Origin: Macrococcoides psychrotolerans
GTDB lineage: Bacteria; Bacillota; Bacilli; Staphylococcales; Staphylococcaceae
NCBI RefSeq assembly: GCF_038095555.1
Contig: NZ_CP124591.1
Span: 372,001-436,000 of the forward strand
DNA: 64,000 nt
Reading direction: 5' to 3'
The number at the start of each line of letters is the position of its first letter. Position 1 is the first letter of the stretch. Made by a program: the position numbers and the translations under genes. The notes under the pieces are model-generated. The model did not search any database and was not told the origin of the DNA. It saw nothing but the letters and a program-made list of their open reading frames with translations. This document shows positions 33,896-42,943 of this stretch, piece after piece.

Positions 33896-35068
33896 ATGCA
33901 TAAACGATTATTAGACAGACTGAAAGCAAAAGAAGAGAAGATGATTAAGATTCGCAGATATTTACATGAACATCCTGAACTATCCTTTAAGGAAGAAAAT
34001 ACATCTGACTATATCGCAGATTTTTATAGAGATTTGGATGTTTCAGTCGAACGTAATATTGGACCCCGTGGGATTAAAGTTACGATTGATTCAGGGAATC
34101 CTGGCAAAACATTAGCTATCCGTGCAGATTTCGATGCGTTGCCAATACAGGAAGAAACAGGCTTACCCTATGCGTCTAAGGTCGAAGGTGTGATGCATGC
34201 ATGTGGTCATGATGCACATACAGCATATATGCTCGTCCTCGCTGAAACACTTGCAGAACTGAAGGATACGTTTAAAGGTAAAGTAGTGGTCATCCATCAG
34301 CCTGCAGAAGAAGTACCGCCTGGTGGAGCGAAGGCAATGATACAAGAGGGTGTCTTAGAGGACGTTGATCACGTATTAGGTTTACATGTCATGAGCACGA
34401 TGAAGACAGGGACCATCTATTATCGACCTGGTTATGTTCAGACTGGACGTGCTTTCTTTAGATTGAAGATTAAAGGAAGGGCGGGACACGGTTCAAGTCC
34501 GCATATGGCGAATGATGCAATTGTTGCATCGAGTATATTTGTCACGAGTGCACAAACGATTGTATCTAGACGGCTTAGTCCGTTTGATGCAGGAGTCGTG
34601 ACGATAGGTTCGTTTGATGGGCAGGGGCAGTTTAACATCATACAGGATACCGTATCATTAGAAGGTGATGTCAGAGGGCTGACGGATCAGACGAAAGAAG
34701 TAATCGAAACAGAGATTCGACGCATTGTTAAAGGGATAGAAGTGATGTTTGACGTAGAGTGTGAACTTGATTATCAGGATGACTATCCTGCCCTTTATAA
34801 CGATCCTGAATTTACGCAGTACGTTGCAGATACACTTCAAAGCGCAGATCTAGACTTTGATGTTGCACTGACCGAGCCGCAACCCCCATCAGAGGATTTT
34901 GCCTATTATGCTAAGGAGAGACCTTCATCATTTATTTATGCAGGGGCGAGCCCAGAAGATGGACATATATACCCGCATCACCATCCGAAATTTAATATCA
35001 ACGAAAGATCATTACTGATTGCAGCTCAAGCAGTTGGCACGGTCGTCATAGACTATTTAAATCAATAA
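33896..35068 (+). CDS. M20D amidohydrolase, second paralogue
   Basis: A 390-residue paralogue of the gene at 25709-26896, with HEHPELSFKEE, RADFDALPIQEE, HACGHDAHTA, HQPAEEVPPGG and a closing HHPKFNINERS. Two sites differ from the paralogue: HQHAEE becomes HQPAEE, and SGSEDF becomes PPSEDF. The substrate may therefore differ. ATG 33896 follows AAGGAGAGG; the frame is open from 33779, but that would remove the ribosome site. It diverges from the helicase gene. Confidence 0.85.
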   Translation: MHKRLLDRLKAKEEKMIKIRRYLHEHPELSFKEENTSDYIADFYRDLDVSVERNIGPRGIKVTIDSGNPGKTLAIRADFDALPIQEETGLPYASKVEGVMHACGHDAHTAYMLVLAETLAELKDTFKGKVVVIHQPAEEVPPGGAKAMIQEGVLEDVDHVLGLHVMSTMKTGTIYYRPGYVQTGRAFFRLKIKGRAGHGSSPHMANDAIVASSIFVTSAQTIVSRRLSPFDAGVVTIGSFDGQGQFNIIQDTVSLEGDVRGLTDQTKEVIETEIRRIVKGIEVMFDVECELDYQDDYPALYNDPEFTQYVADTLQSADLDFDVALTEPQPPSEDFAYYAKERPSSFIYAGASPEDGHIYPHHHPKFNINERSLLIAAQAVGTVVIDYLNQ

Positions 35069-35092
35069 AAAGGTGCACAAATAAAAAAATGA

Positions 35093-35121
35093 TTGCAAAA
35101 CTTCCCGAATTTCGGTACTAT
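35093..35121 (+). promoter_or_regulatory. Promoter of the thiosulfate-uptake pair
   Basis: -35 TTGCAA (35093-35098), 17-bp spacer, -10 TACTAT (35116-35121). The spacer holds CCGAATTTCGG, a small inverted repeat (35105-35115) that may bind a sulfur-responsive regulator. Which one is unknown. Confidence 0.55.
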
Positions 35122-35167
35122 AGTATTTATTTCTTACTAAAACTATCGGAATTATAGGAGGCTAGTT

Positions 35168-36244
35168 ATGGGCTGGACTATTTTTAGCGGTTTAATTATT
35201 GGTTTACTACTTGGATTTGTGATGCAGCGTACACGTTTTTGCTTAACTGGAGGCTTCAGAGATATGTACGTTCAAAAGAACAATAAAATGTTCTATGCAT
35301 TGCTTGTCGCGATTACAATACAAGCGATTGGATTAGCAATATTAACGTCTTTACATGTGCTCGAAATTCCTTATGATGCATATTCTGTAATCGGTACGAT
35401 ATTCGGTTCATTTATATTTGGTGTGGGTATCGTTCTTGCAGGTGGCTGTGCAACGGGAACGTGGTATCGCGCAGGTGAAGGATTGATTGGAAGCTGGATT
35501 GCATTATTTATGTATGCACTGTTTGCAGCGATTACGAAGAACGGTGCATTAAAACCAGCGCTTGATAAGGTAAATGGTATGACAGTTGTAGAATCAAAGA
35601 TGAGTACAATGTTTGGTTTACCCTATTGGGTATTAGTTTTAATATTAAGTGCACTTACATTATTCTTTGTCGTTAAAACATTAAGAAAACCTAAAGTTGC
35701 GGTACCGAAATTGAAGCAAAAATTTACTGGCGTACGTCATCTATTCTTTGAAAAGAAATATCATCCTTTCTTTGCGGCAGTACTTATTGGGCTTATCGCA
35801 CTTGCTGCATGGCCGATGAGTTACTCGACAGGTCGTAACTATGGCTTAGGAATCACAACACCGTCAGCCAAGCTATTACAGTTCTTAGTCAATGGTGATG
35901 TTACGCTGCTTGACTGGGGTGTATACTTGGTACTTGGAATTCTTATCGGTTCATACATTGCGGCAAGAGGATCAAGAGAATTTAAATGGCGTCTTCCAGA
36001 TAAGATTACGATTCGCAACAGCGCAATAGGCGGTGCATTGATGGGTATCGGTGCAGCATTTGCTGGAGGATGTTCTATCGGTAATGGCTTAGTATCCACT
36101 GCCACGATGAACACACAGGGCTGGCTGTCATTATTATTTATTATTCTTGGAACTTGGTTTATGAGTTATTTCTTATTCGTGAAGCCGATGAAACAAGCGA
36201 AATCTGAAATCGCGGCTACAAAGGTTAAAACACAGACAGTATAG
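35168..36244 (+). CDS. YeeE/YedE thiosulfate transporter (TsuA-like)
   Basis: A 358-residue polytopic membrane protein with two halves. Each half carries a conserved Gly-Cys motif (LAGGCATGTWYRAGEG near 95 and FAGGCSIGNGLVSTA near 305). The family, exemplified by TsuA, takes up thiosulfate through conserved cysteines. It is followed 11 bp later by a TusA-like protein, the usual partner. Together they suggest sulfur acquisition, consistent with the cst locus further right. Confidence 0.85.
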   Translation: MGWTIFSGLIIGLLLGFVMQRTRFCLTGGFRDMYVQKNNKMFYALLVAITIQAIGLAILTSLHVLEIPYDAYSVIGTIFGSFIFGVGIVLAGGCATGTWYRAGEGLIGSWIALFMYALFAAITKNGALKPALDKVNGMTVVESKMSTMFGLPYWVLVLILSALTLFFVVKTLRKPKVAVPKLKQKFTGVRHLFFEKKYHPFFAAVLIGLIALAAWPMSYSTGRNYGLGITTPSAKLLQFLVNGDVTLLDWGVYLVLGILIGSYIAARGSREFKWRLPDKITIRNSAIGGALMGIGAAFAGGCSIGNGLVSTATMNTQGWLSLLFIILGTWFMSYFLFVKPMKQAKSEIAATKVKTQTV

Positions 36245-36254
36245 GAGGATAAAT

Positions 36255-36479
36255 ATGTTATATGAACTTGGAACTGTAGGAATGGTATGTCCCTTTCCTT
36301 TAATAGAAGCGCAGAAGAAAATGGAAGCATTAAGTTCAGGTGATGAACTTAAAATAGATTTCGACTGTACACAAGCGACGGAAGCAATTCCGAACTGGGC
36401 AGCTGAACAAGGCTACCCTGTTACAAACTATGAACAGTTGGATGATGCTTCTTGGACGATTACCGTTCAGAAAAAATAA
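36255..36479 (+). CDS. TusA-family sulfur carrier (TsuB-like)
   Basis: A 74-residue sulfur carrier. The CPxP motif (MVCPFPLIEAQ) has the active Cys at about residue 13. It probably receives sulfane sulfur delivered by the adjacent YeeE-like transporter. TAGGAGG lies just before the start, and the two genes form one operon closed by a strong terminator. Confidence 0.88.
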   Translation: MLYELGTVGMVCPFPLIEAQKKMEALSSGDELKIDFDCTQATEAIPNWAAEQGYPVTNYEQLDDASWTITVQKK

Positions 36480-36482
36480 ACT

Positions 36483-36516
36483 AAAGGATCCGGAAAATTT
36501 TCCGGATCCTTTTTTA
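36483..36516. terminator. Terminator between TusA-like and DUF2188 genes
   Basis: AAAGGATCCGGAAAA followed directly by its complement and a T-run. It serves the plus-strand pair and touches the end of the convergent gene. Confidence 0.9.
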
Positions 36517-36921
36517 TGTGTTTTTATTATGCGTGATGACCTTCGTCCCTTTATTATCAGCGATTTCATGTGCGCGTTTAACGGCTTCAGCTTTAGTGGA
36601 GAAACTATCGGAGGCGCGCTTTGCACCTTTCGACCTAACTTTCCAAGTATCTTCGAAGTACACTTCTACATCATTATCCATAAGTTCTGGATTGCTCGTA
36701 CCCTCGTCATTATGAAGCGTAATTTTTTTATTCTTTAATTCCTTAAGTTCTTCTTGTGAAGCGGATTGATACCACTTCTTAGCTTGAGCTGTTGCAATTG
36801 GAATAAGATCTGATTCTTTATAACCTTCTTTCAGCATCGCGTTTGCAATATCAATCGCTTTCTTACGTTCGAGCTGTTCAAAGTGTTTCCATGTGTCCGG
36901 ATAATCATCCATTGTCCACAT
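36514..36921 (-). CDS. DUF2188-domain protein
   Basis: A 135-residue soluble protein. The N-terminal half is helical (YPDTWKHFEQLERKKAIDIAN). The C-terminal part (WKVRSKGAKRASDSFSTKAEA, then HEIADNKGTKVITHNKNT) is a clear DUF2188 domain, a small fold of unknown role also found in Bacillus YdfB. The gene stands alone, with AAGGAGATG upstream of the start. Confidence 0.7.
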   Translation of the reverse strand: MWTMDDYPDTWKHFEQLERKKAIDIANAMLKEGYKESDLIPIATAQAKKWYQSASQEELKELKNKKITLHNDEGTSNPELMDNDVEVYFEDTWKVRSKGAKRASDSFSTKAEAVKRAHEIADNKGTKVITHNKNT

Positions 36922-37115
36922 AATATCATCTCCTTTTATATACTATAACCAATTATCTAGGTATTAATCATCTGTAATCAGCGATAATCGATTCATAGTT
37001 GAAAGAACGGCATTTCTTTTTATATTGAATTTTAATCTGTGTGTTGCATTTATACAACTGTTTATGTAAAATACACATATAATATTTGAAATACAATCGA
37101 TGAGGAGGAGATGTG

Positions 37116-38639
37116 ATGGTAGAACAAAAGATAAAGAAGAAAGGGTTTATCGATCGATCTTTAGATATCATCGAGAAATCAGGGAATAAATTGCCTGATC
37201 CAGTTGTTATTTTTATTTCACTATGTCTTATCATTTTGTTTGCTTCATTTGTTACTGGAACGATGGGTGTTTCTGCTAAGAATCCAGCTGACGGTAAAGT
37301 GATTGAAGCAGTGAACTTATTAACGCCTGAAGGTATTGCTAAGATTATTTCAGAAGCAGTTAATAACTTTGCAGCATTTCCACCACTTGGCCTCGTCCTT
37401 GTTGTGATGATCGGTGTAGGAGTTGCAGAGAAAACGGGGTACTTTGAGACGTTAATGAAGTATACCATTGAGAAGACACCGCGCAAGATTATCGTTCCAA
37501 TGATTGTATTGGTAGGAATCCTTGGAAATGCTGCGGGTGATGCGGCACCAATCGTACTTCCTCCAATCGCTGCGATGGTCTTTATTAAGCTTGGTTATCA
37601 TCCAGTCGCAGGGCTTGTTATGGCTTATGCCTCAGCACTCGGTGGGTATTCAGCAAGTTTAATTATTGGGATGAGTGATGCATTAATCGTGTCGTTTACA
37701 GAACCGGCGGCGAAACTTGTCGATGATAGTGTTCCAGTAAATGCGGTGATGAACTACTATTTCCTATGTGTCTCTACAGTAGTGTTACTCATTGCTGCTT
37801 GGTTTGTTACAGTCAAGATAACAATACCTAGATTTGGAGCATATAAAAGCGATGTGCATACTGCTGCTGAAGATGTCACGCCAATAGAACGTAAAGCAAT
37901 GATCTATGCAAATATTGCATTGCTGATTGCGATGGTGATTGTGATGTTTTTAGCGGTTCCTGAGAATGGATTGTTGAGAAATGCGAAAACAGGAAGCCTT
38001 ATTCAGGACTCTCCACTTATGAATGGAATCGTTCCAATTATAACAGTGCTGTTCTTCGTGCCAGGACTGGTCTATGGCTTTGTAGCAGGGACGATGCGTT
38101 CTACGAAGAAGTTTGCAGAGATGCTAGGGGATGCGATGAGTACGATGGGACCATTTATCGTAATCGTATTCTTCGCTGCACAAATGCTTGCGTATTTTAA
38201 ATGGAGTAATCTTGGAACGATCATCGCGATTAAAGGGGCGGAGGCTTTGCAAGGGCAAAACGGCGTTGTACTGATACTCGGCGTATTAGCTTTGTCTGCG
38301 TTTATCAATATGCTGATTGGTAGTGCATCAGCCAAGTGGGCAATCATGGCTCCTATCCTAGTCCCGATGTTGATGCTACTCGGATTCCATCCAGCATTTA
38401 CACAAGTAATCTACCGTGTCGGAGATTCGATAACAAATCCGATTACACCGATGATGCCTTACTTACCACTATTATTGTCTTATGCACAACGCTATGTGAA
38501 GGATATCGGCCTTGGAACATTGATTGCAGCATTGATGCCGTTCTCTGTAGCATTCGGTATATTCTGGACAATATTATTAATTGCTTGGTATTTAACAGGA
38601 CTTCCAGTGGGACCAGGAGGACCGATCCATTTGAAATAG
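37116..38639 (+). CDS. AbgT-family transporter
   Basis: A 507-residue membrane protein with many hydrophobic segments and AbgT motifs (GNKLPDPVVIFI, GNAAGDAAPIVLPP, ASAKWAIMAPI, SITNPITPMMPYLP). Characterised relatives move p-aminobenzoyl-glutamate or export sulfonamide-like drugs. Which applies here cannot be told. ATG 37116 follows GAGGAGGAG with 5-base spacing; the GTG one codon earlier is too close. It is directly followed by the ten-copy 41-bp repeat. Confidence 0.85.
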   Translation: MVEQKIKKKGFIDRSLDIIEKSGNKLPDPVVIFISLCLIILFASFVTGTMGVSAKNPADGKVIEAVNLLTPEGIAKIISEAVNNFAAFPPLGLVLVVMIGVGVAEKTGYFETLMKYTIEKTPRKIIVPMIVLVGILGNAAGDAAPIVLPPIAAMVFIKLGYHPVAGLVMAYASALGGYSASLIIGMSDALIVSFTEPAAKLVDDSVPVNAVMNYYFLCVSTVVLLIAAWFVTVKITIPRFGAYKSDVHTAAEDVTPIERKAMIYANIALLIAMVIVMFLAVPENGLLRNAKTGSLIQDSPLMNGIVPIITVLFFVPGLVYGFVAGTMRSTKKFAEMLGDAMSTMGPFIVIVFFAAQMLAYFKWSNLGTIIAIKGAEALQGQNGVVLILGVLALSAFINMLIGSASAKWAIMAPILVPMLMLLGFHPAFTQVIYRVGDSITNPITPMMPYLPLLLSYAQRYVKDIGLGTLIAALMPFSVAFGIFWTILLIAWYLTGLPVGPGGPIHLK

Positions 38640-38657
38640 GGTGTAGAATTTAAGAGT

Positions 38658-39050
38658 GAAATTGGCGCCGTGCCAAATTCGGGCAAGAAAAGAAGAGCGA
38701 AATTGGCGCCATGCCAAATTCGGGCAGAAAAAGAAGAGCGAAATTGGCGCCATGCCAAATTCGGGCAGAAAAAGAAGAGTGAAATTGGCGCCGTGCCAAA
38801 TTCGGGCAGAAAAAGAAGAGCGAAATTGGCGCCATGCCAAATTCGGGCAGAAAAATAAGGGTGAAATTGGCGCCATGCCAAATTCGGGCAGGAAAAGAAG
38901 AGCGAAATTGGTGCCATGCCAAATTCGGGCAGAAAAATAAGGGTGAAATTGGCGCCGTGCCAAATTCGGGCAGAAAAAGAAGAGCGAAATTGGCGCCATG
39001 CCAAATTCGGGCAGAAAAATAAGGGTGAAATTGGCGCCGTGCCAAATTCG
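38658..39050. repeat. Ten tandem 41-bp repeats
   Basis: Units begin at 38658, 38699, 38740, 38781, 38822, 38863, 38904, 38945, 38986 and 39027, with no indels. Each has the core TTGGCGCC(A/G)TGCCAA, an interrupted palindrome (TTGGC..GCCAA), then TTCGGGC and a purine-rich spacer in two flavours (AGAAAAAGAAGAGC or AGAAAAATAAGGGT). The last unit is cut short. Open frames run through it on both strands only because the repeat lacks stops; they are not genes. Confidence 0.97.
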
Positions 39051-39076
39051 ATATATGATTGACTTAAGGTCTTAAG

Positions 39077-39106
39077 AAAGATGTCAATAAAATGGCATCT
39101 TTTTTT
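39077..39106 (+). terminator. Terminator-like hairpin after the 41-bp array
   Basis: AAAGATG and CATCTTT pair across a 12-base loop, followed by a T-run. It would end any transcript from the AbgT gene that crosses the repeat array. Confidence 0.65.
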
Positions 39107-39144
39107 ATGTTAAAATGGAATAAACTAGAAAAAGAGGTGTGGCA

Positions 39145-39618
39145 ATGAATTCATATTTATCATTTTGGAAGCGAGCATTTGATTTTAAAGGAAAGTCTTC
39201 TGTAAATGACTTTAAAATACCATTCAATTTTCATTTGTTATTAGCTTTCATTATTTTTCCTTTCGTACATAGTTTTGTTGGTGGAAAGCTGTGGACAATA
39301 CAAGATATCAAGATAGGTAATTTAATGATACCAATTAAGATTTCAAGTTGGGTACTTTATTTATATGTCATTACATACATTCCTACACTTGCTTTAACAA
39401 TGAGAAGATACCACGATTTAAATGAAGAAAAAGAAATGGGATTATTATTTGTAACATTTCCACTTATTTATATCATTGGGACGTTTATGCTACTTATTGC
39501 TGGGCAGGGATTACCTGATACTTTGATGGTCTCAATCATTATCGTCATCCTCCTGATCCTACCTTTAATATGGTTTATTGCAGAATGGTTTAAATTATCA
39601 TTTAAAAGTATAAAGTAA
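39145..39618 (+). CDS. DUF805 membrane protein
   Basis: A 157-residue protein with four hydrophobic segments and the family signature RRYHDLN near residue 93, which identifies DUF805. The function is unknown; members are small inner-membrane proteins. ATG 39145 follows AGAGGTG. It is a monocistronic gene between the repeat array and dhaKLM. Confidence 0.78.
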   Translation: MNSYLSFWKRAFDFKGKSSVNDFKIPFNFHLLLAFIIFPFVHSFVGGKLWTIQDIKIGNLMIPIKISSWVLYLYVITYIPTLALTMRRYHDLNEEKEMGLLFVTFPLIYIIGTFMLLIAGQGLPDTLMVSIIIVILLILPLIWFIAEWFKLSFKSIK

Positions 39619-39646
39619 TATAATTAGGGTGAAGGAGGCGTTAATT

Positions 39647-40612
39647 TTGAAAAAATTACTTAAAGAAAAGACATCGTTTGTATCAGATATGTTAAAAGGA
39701 ATGGCTCTTACTGATGAATCTCATGAAGTGGTTGCAGATTCTATTATTGTACGTAAAGAAAAGAAGATAGGAAAAGTTGCGCTTGTATCAGGCGGTGGTA
39801 GTGGCCATGAGCCGGCACATGCTGGTTATGTTGCTGAGGGCATGCTAGATGCAGCAGTTTGCGGTGAGGTATTTACTTCTCCAACACCGGATAAAGTTCT
39901 TGAAGCCATTAAATCAGTTGCAACAGATGCGGGTGTATTACTGATTATTAAAAATTATGCCGGAGATGTCATGAATTTTGAGATGGCGATGGAACTTGCT
40001 GAAATGGAAGGAATAAAGGTTGATCGCGTGATTGTACGTGATGATGTTGTAATTGAGAATAAAGAGCAACGCCGCGGTGTGGCAGGTACGGTCATCGTTC
40101 ACAAAGTTGCAGGTTATTATGCTGAACAAGGGTTATCATTAGAAGAAATTAAATCAAAAGTTGAAGCATTACTTCCGAATATTGCAACCATCGGAATGGC
40201 GATTGAGCCTTGTATGGTCCCTACAACAGGTCGATATGGATTTGACCTGGCAGATGACGAAATGGAGATTGGTATTGGGATTCATGGTGAGAAAGGAATT
40301 TATCGTGAAAAGATTGAACCAATTGATAAGGTTATCGAAAGGCTGATGACTGAAATAGAAGCGAATTTAGAGTTTGATGACGCAGTAGTAATGCTTAATG
40401 GCATGGGAGGTACACCGCTAAGTGAGCTTTCGGTAGCCGCGCATTACTTAGATGAATATTTTAAATCAAAAAACAAATCAATTACTAAATTTCTTGTAGG
40501 TGACTATATGACAGCATTAGATATGCAAGGATTTTCGATTACAGTAGTCAAATCAGATGAAGCATTGATTGAAGCATTAAGTGCAAATACTAAAAGCAAA
40601 TATTTTTTGTAG
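39647..40612 (+). CDS. dhaK: Dihydroxyacetone kinase, substrate-binding subunit
   Basis: DhaK of the PTS-dependent dihydroxyacetone kinase, 321 residues. The GGGSGHEPAHAGYV motif and the substrate-binding His in IGIGIHGEKG are present. Dihydroxyacetone is held covalently on that His while DhaL transfers phosphate. TTG 39647 is the best start (AAGGAGG 8 bp upstream); the GTG at 39629 is in frame but precedes the ribosome site. First of three genes dhaK-dhaL-dhaM. Confidence 0.93.
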   Translation: MKKLLKEKTSFVSDMLKGMALTDESHEVVADSIIVRKEKKIGKVALVSGGGSGHEPAHAGYVAEGMLDAAVCGEVFTSPTPDKVLEAIKSVATDAGVLLIIKNYAGDVMNFEMAMELAEMEGIKVDRVIVRDDVVIENKEQRRGVAGTVIVHKVAGYYAEQGLSLEEIKSKVEALLPNIATIGMAIEPCMVPTTGRYGFDLADDEMEIGIGIHGEKGIYREKIEPIDKVIERLMTEIEANLEFDDAVVMLNGMGGTPLSELSVAAHYLDEYFKSKNKSITKFLVGDYMTALDMQGFSITVVKSDEALIEALSANTKSKYFL

Positions 40613-40622
40613 GAGTGGTTGG

Positions 40623-41201
40623 ATGAATGCACAAGAACTTTCAGTAAATTTAAAGGCATTATATAAAGTATTTGAAGAAAATGAAATATTGCTTACAAAC
40701 TTAGACCGTGAAATCGGTGATGGCGATCATGGTGTGAATATGCTCCGAGGATTTAAAGCAGTCGATGAAAAGTTGTCAGGTGATACGATCAGTGAAGTCT
40801 TGAAAAATTGTGGTATGACACTGATGAGTGTTGTCGGTGGGGCGTCAGGTCCGTTGTATGGTTTCTCATTTGTAAAGATGTCACAAGTTGCTGAAGAAGA
40901 AATTAGCCGTGACAATGTTAGTAAGCTGATTGAAGCTTTTAAAGATGCGGTTGCAAGCCGTGGTCAAGTTTCAGGTGGAGAAAAGACGATGTATGATGTG
41001 ATCAGTAAAGTTAGTGATGCATTGAATCAAGGTAATATCCCATCGATTGAAGCATTACAGCAGTATGCAGAAGAAACGAAGGATATGATGGCGACAAAAG
41101 GTCGAGCAGCTTATTTTAAAGAACAGTCGATAGGTACAATTGATCCTGGTGCACAGAGCAGTGTATGGGTGTTAGATGCCTTACTTTCGGGAGTGAGATA
41201 A
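40623..41201 (+). CDS. dhaL: Dihydroxyacetone kinase, ADP-binding subunit
   Basis: DhaL, 192 residues, carries the tightly bound ADP/ATP cofactor. The metal and phosphate site motif EIGDGDHGVNM (~30-40) and the GGASGPLYG loop are intact. ATG 40623 follows AGGAGTGG. It overlaps dhaM by one base (TAATG). Confidence 0.92.
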   Translation: MNAQELSVNLKALYKVFEENEILLTNLDREIGDGDHGVNMLRGFKAVDEKLSGDTISEVLKNCGMTLMSVVGGASGPLYGFSFVKMSQVAEEEISRDNVSKLIEAFKDAVASRGQVSGGEKTMYDVISKVSDALNQGNIPSIEALQQYAEETKDMMATKGRAAYFKEQSIGTIDPGAQSSVWVLDALLSGVR

Positions 41202-41563
41202 TGGAAATATTAATTGTAAGCCATAGTGAAGCTATTGCTAAAGGGGTTAAAGCTTTGCTTGAACAAATGGCACAAGATGTTGTTGTAAAGGTTACTGGAG
41301 GTATAAATGGAGAGATTGGTACGTCTATAGATGATATTATGCAAATGTTTGATAGTGTCGAAGGAGAAGCACTTTGCTTTTATGACATCGGATCTAGTAA
41401 GATGAATATAGAGATGGCCTTAGAAATGAATGACTATAGTAATATCCATATTGCACATTATCCGATTGTTGAAGGTGCGTTTCTAGCAAGTGTAGAAAGT
41501 AAGATTGGTAAAGGCTATAAAGAAATACTGGAAAGCTTAAGTAACAACTTTAAAGAAAAATAA
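41201..41563 (+). CDS. dhaM: PTS phosphoryl donor of DHA kinase
   Basis: A 120-residue EIIA-Man-like protein that passes phosphate from HPr to DhaL-bound ADP. The N-terminal LIVSHSEAIAKG holds the phosphorylated His9. Only the EIIA-type domain is present, without the fused HPr and EI domains seen in E. coli DhaM, as is usual in Firmicutes. A strong terminator follows. Confidence 0.9.
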   Translation: MEILIVSHSEAIAKGVKALLEQMAQDVVVKVTGGINGEIGTSIDDIMQMFDSVEGEALCFYDIGSSKMNIEMALEMNDYSNIHIAHYPIVEGAFLASVESKIGKGYKEILESLSNNFKEK

Positions 41564-41604
41564 AAAAGCGTGAAATTGGCGGTGTGCCAATTTCACGCTT
41601 TTTT
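41563..41604. terminator. Terminator between dhaM and TauE gene
   Basis: An 18-bp stem (AAAAAGCGTGAAATTGGC) with loop GGTGT and a T-run on both strands. Its core GTGAAATTGGCG..GTGCCAA is nearly the same as the unit of the 41-bp array at 38658-39050. Confidence 0.95.
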
Positions 41605-42364
41605 ATATCATATTTATTATCATCTTAATTGCAGCAAGGGCAATCAATAGTGCGAGTATTACTCTTAATAATTGCTGGTTCGTCCTCTTTGATACTTTCG
41701 TTCCGATAGGCGCAAATAACAAACTTGCAATGACTAAAGGAATCATCATTACAAAATCAATTTGACCTGTCATCGACTTCATGAGAAATGTGCCAATGGA
41801 TGAGATAAATGCAATCACAATGCTACTCGCAACTACAATTCTGAAAGGTGCTTTAAAAATTGCAAGCAATACAGGAACAATAATGAATGCGCCCCCTGCA
41901 CCGACGATTCCAGAGAGTATCCCTATCGCAAGTGCTGTGATAAACAGTGCGATTTTATTGAAGTATGTGCACTCATTCTCTGGCTTTACTTTGACAAACA
42001 TTAAAAATACGGCAACTATTGCTAAAAATGTATAGACGATATTGATTAATGATTCATCAAATATTGAAGCACTATATGCGCCGATTAAACTTCCAAGGAA
42101 TATACCAGCTCCCATTGGTACAATGATCCCTTTATTGAGGTCAGGGTTATGCCGCTGACTCATGCCGCCGCTCATCGTACTAAAGAATACTTGTGCTGCC
42201 GTGAGTCCGGAAGCAATTTCTGGTGTTACCTTATATCCGAATATTGGTGGAATAAATAGCAGCATCGGATAAATTACAATAGCTCCCCCGATTCCGACAA
42301 GTCCTGATATAAATGCACCAAATGCTCCAATTAAAGAGAGAATTAAGATTAAAGACGTGCCCAT
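41603..42364 (-). CDS. TauE/SafE sulfite exporter family protein
   Basis: A 253-residue membrane protein with about eight hydrophobic segments and TauE-family glycine motifs (GLVGIGGAIVIYP and GIVGAGGAFIIVP). In S. aureus a tauE gene lies next to cstR and is thought to export sulfur oxyanions made during persulfide detoxification. It overlaps the upstream rhodanese gene by 16 bp and is the last gene of the leftward cst operon. Confidence 0.85.
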   Translation of the reverse strand: MGTSLILILSLIGAFGAFISGLVGIGGAIVIYPMLLFIPPIFGYKVTPEIASGLTAAQVFFSTMSGGMSQRHNPDLNKGIIVPMGAGIFLGSLIGAYSASIFDESLINIVYTFLAIVAVFLMFVKVKPENECTYFNKIALFITALAIGILSGIVGAGGAFIIVPVLLAIFKAPFRIVVASSIVIAFISSIGTFLMKSMTGQIDFVMMIPLVIASLLFAPIGTKVSKRTNQQLLRVILALLIALAAIKMIINMI

Positions 42365-42645
42365 TCGATCATGCCGCCTTGGACATTTGTCGTCTTAATA
42401 TCAAACTGTTCCAAATAGTCACATGCCATACCACTTCGGTTACCTGAACGGCAAATAATAATGTAGTCATCGTCTTTATTAAAGTCACTTACATGCTGAT
42501 CCAGTTCAGATAATGGAATATTTTTAGCTTCTTCAATATGTCCTGCTTCAAATTCATCAATTTCTCTAACATCGATTAACTGTACTTCGGCATTTTGTTC
42601 TAATAGTTGTTTTAAACTTTTTACTGTAATTGTATTCATATGCAT
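42349..42645 (-). CDS. Single-domain rhodanese
   Basis: A 98-residue sulfurtransferase with active-site loop CRSGNRSG and N-terminal LIDVREIDEFEAGHI, typical of single rhodanese domains. It lies between cstR (1-bp overlap) and tauE (16-bp overlap), so all three are translated as a unit. It probably moves sulfane sulfur between the Cst proteins. Confidence 0.88.
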   Translation of the reverse strand: MHMNTITVKSLKQLLEQNAEVQLIDVREIDEFEAGHIEEAKNIPLSELDQHVSDFNKDDDYIIICRSGNRSGMACDYLEQFDIKTTNVQGGMIEWARL

Positions 42646-42905
42646 TACCTACTTTTTATTAGTAGATTTACTGCTTCTTTTACAAGATTGTCAGTATCCG
42701 TATTATTTTTTACGTTCTCTTTTACACATTCTGCTAAATTCTCACTTACAATGACGCCGATTAATCGTTCAATCCCACTTCGTGAAGCACTAAGCTGTGT
42801 TACGACATCTTTGCAATCTTTGTTTTCTTCCATCATCTTCAGGACGCCATTTAATTGTCCTTGCAGACGCTTTAGACGATTGATCTGATTTTTATCGTAT
42901 TTCAT
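42645..42905 (-). CDS. cstR: Persulfide-sensing repressor, CsoR family
   Basis: An 86-residue CsoR-family repressor. Cys31 and Cys60 are at the same positions as the two reactive cysteines of S. aureus CstR, which form di- to tetrasulfide links on exposure to persulfide. The copper ligands of true CsoR are not evident. ATG 42905 follows AGAAGGACC; the frame extends upstream to 42968 into the operator region, which is not needed. Three matching operator boxes lie in the divergent promoter region. Confidence 0.92.
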   Translation of the reverse strand: MKYDKNQINRLKRLQGQLNGVLKMMEENKDCKDVVTQLSASRSGIERLIGVIVSENLAECVKENVKNNTDTDNLVKEAVNLLIKSR

Positions 42906-42943
42906 AATGGTCCTTCTTTCTAATTTATTGATATCCATACTAT

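Noticed and set aside
38492..39045. Several long overlapping open frames on both strands with repeated PEFG/CPNLA-type peptides
   Set aside because: They arise because the 41-bp repeat has no stop codons in several frames. The repeat length is not a multiple of three, there are no ribosome sites, and frames on both strands are equally open.
38658..39050. CRISPR array
   Set aside because: The units are contiguous with near-identical spacers and a 41-bp total period. There are no unique spacer sequences and no cas genes.
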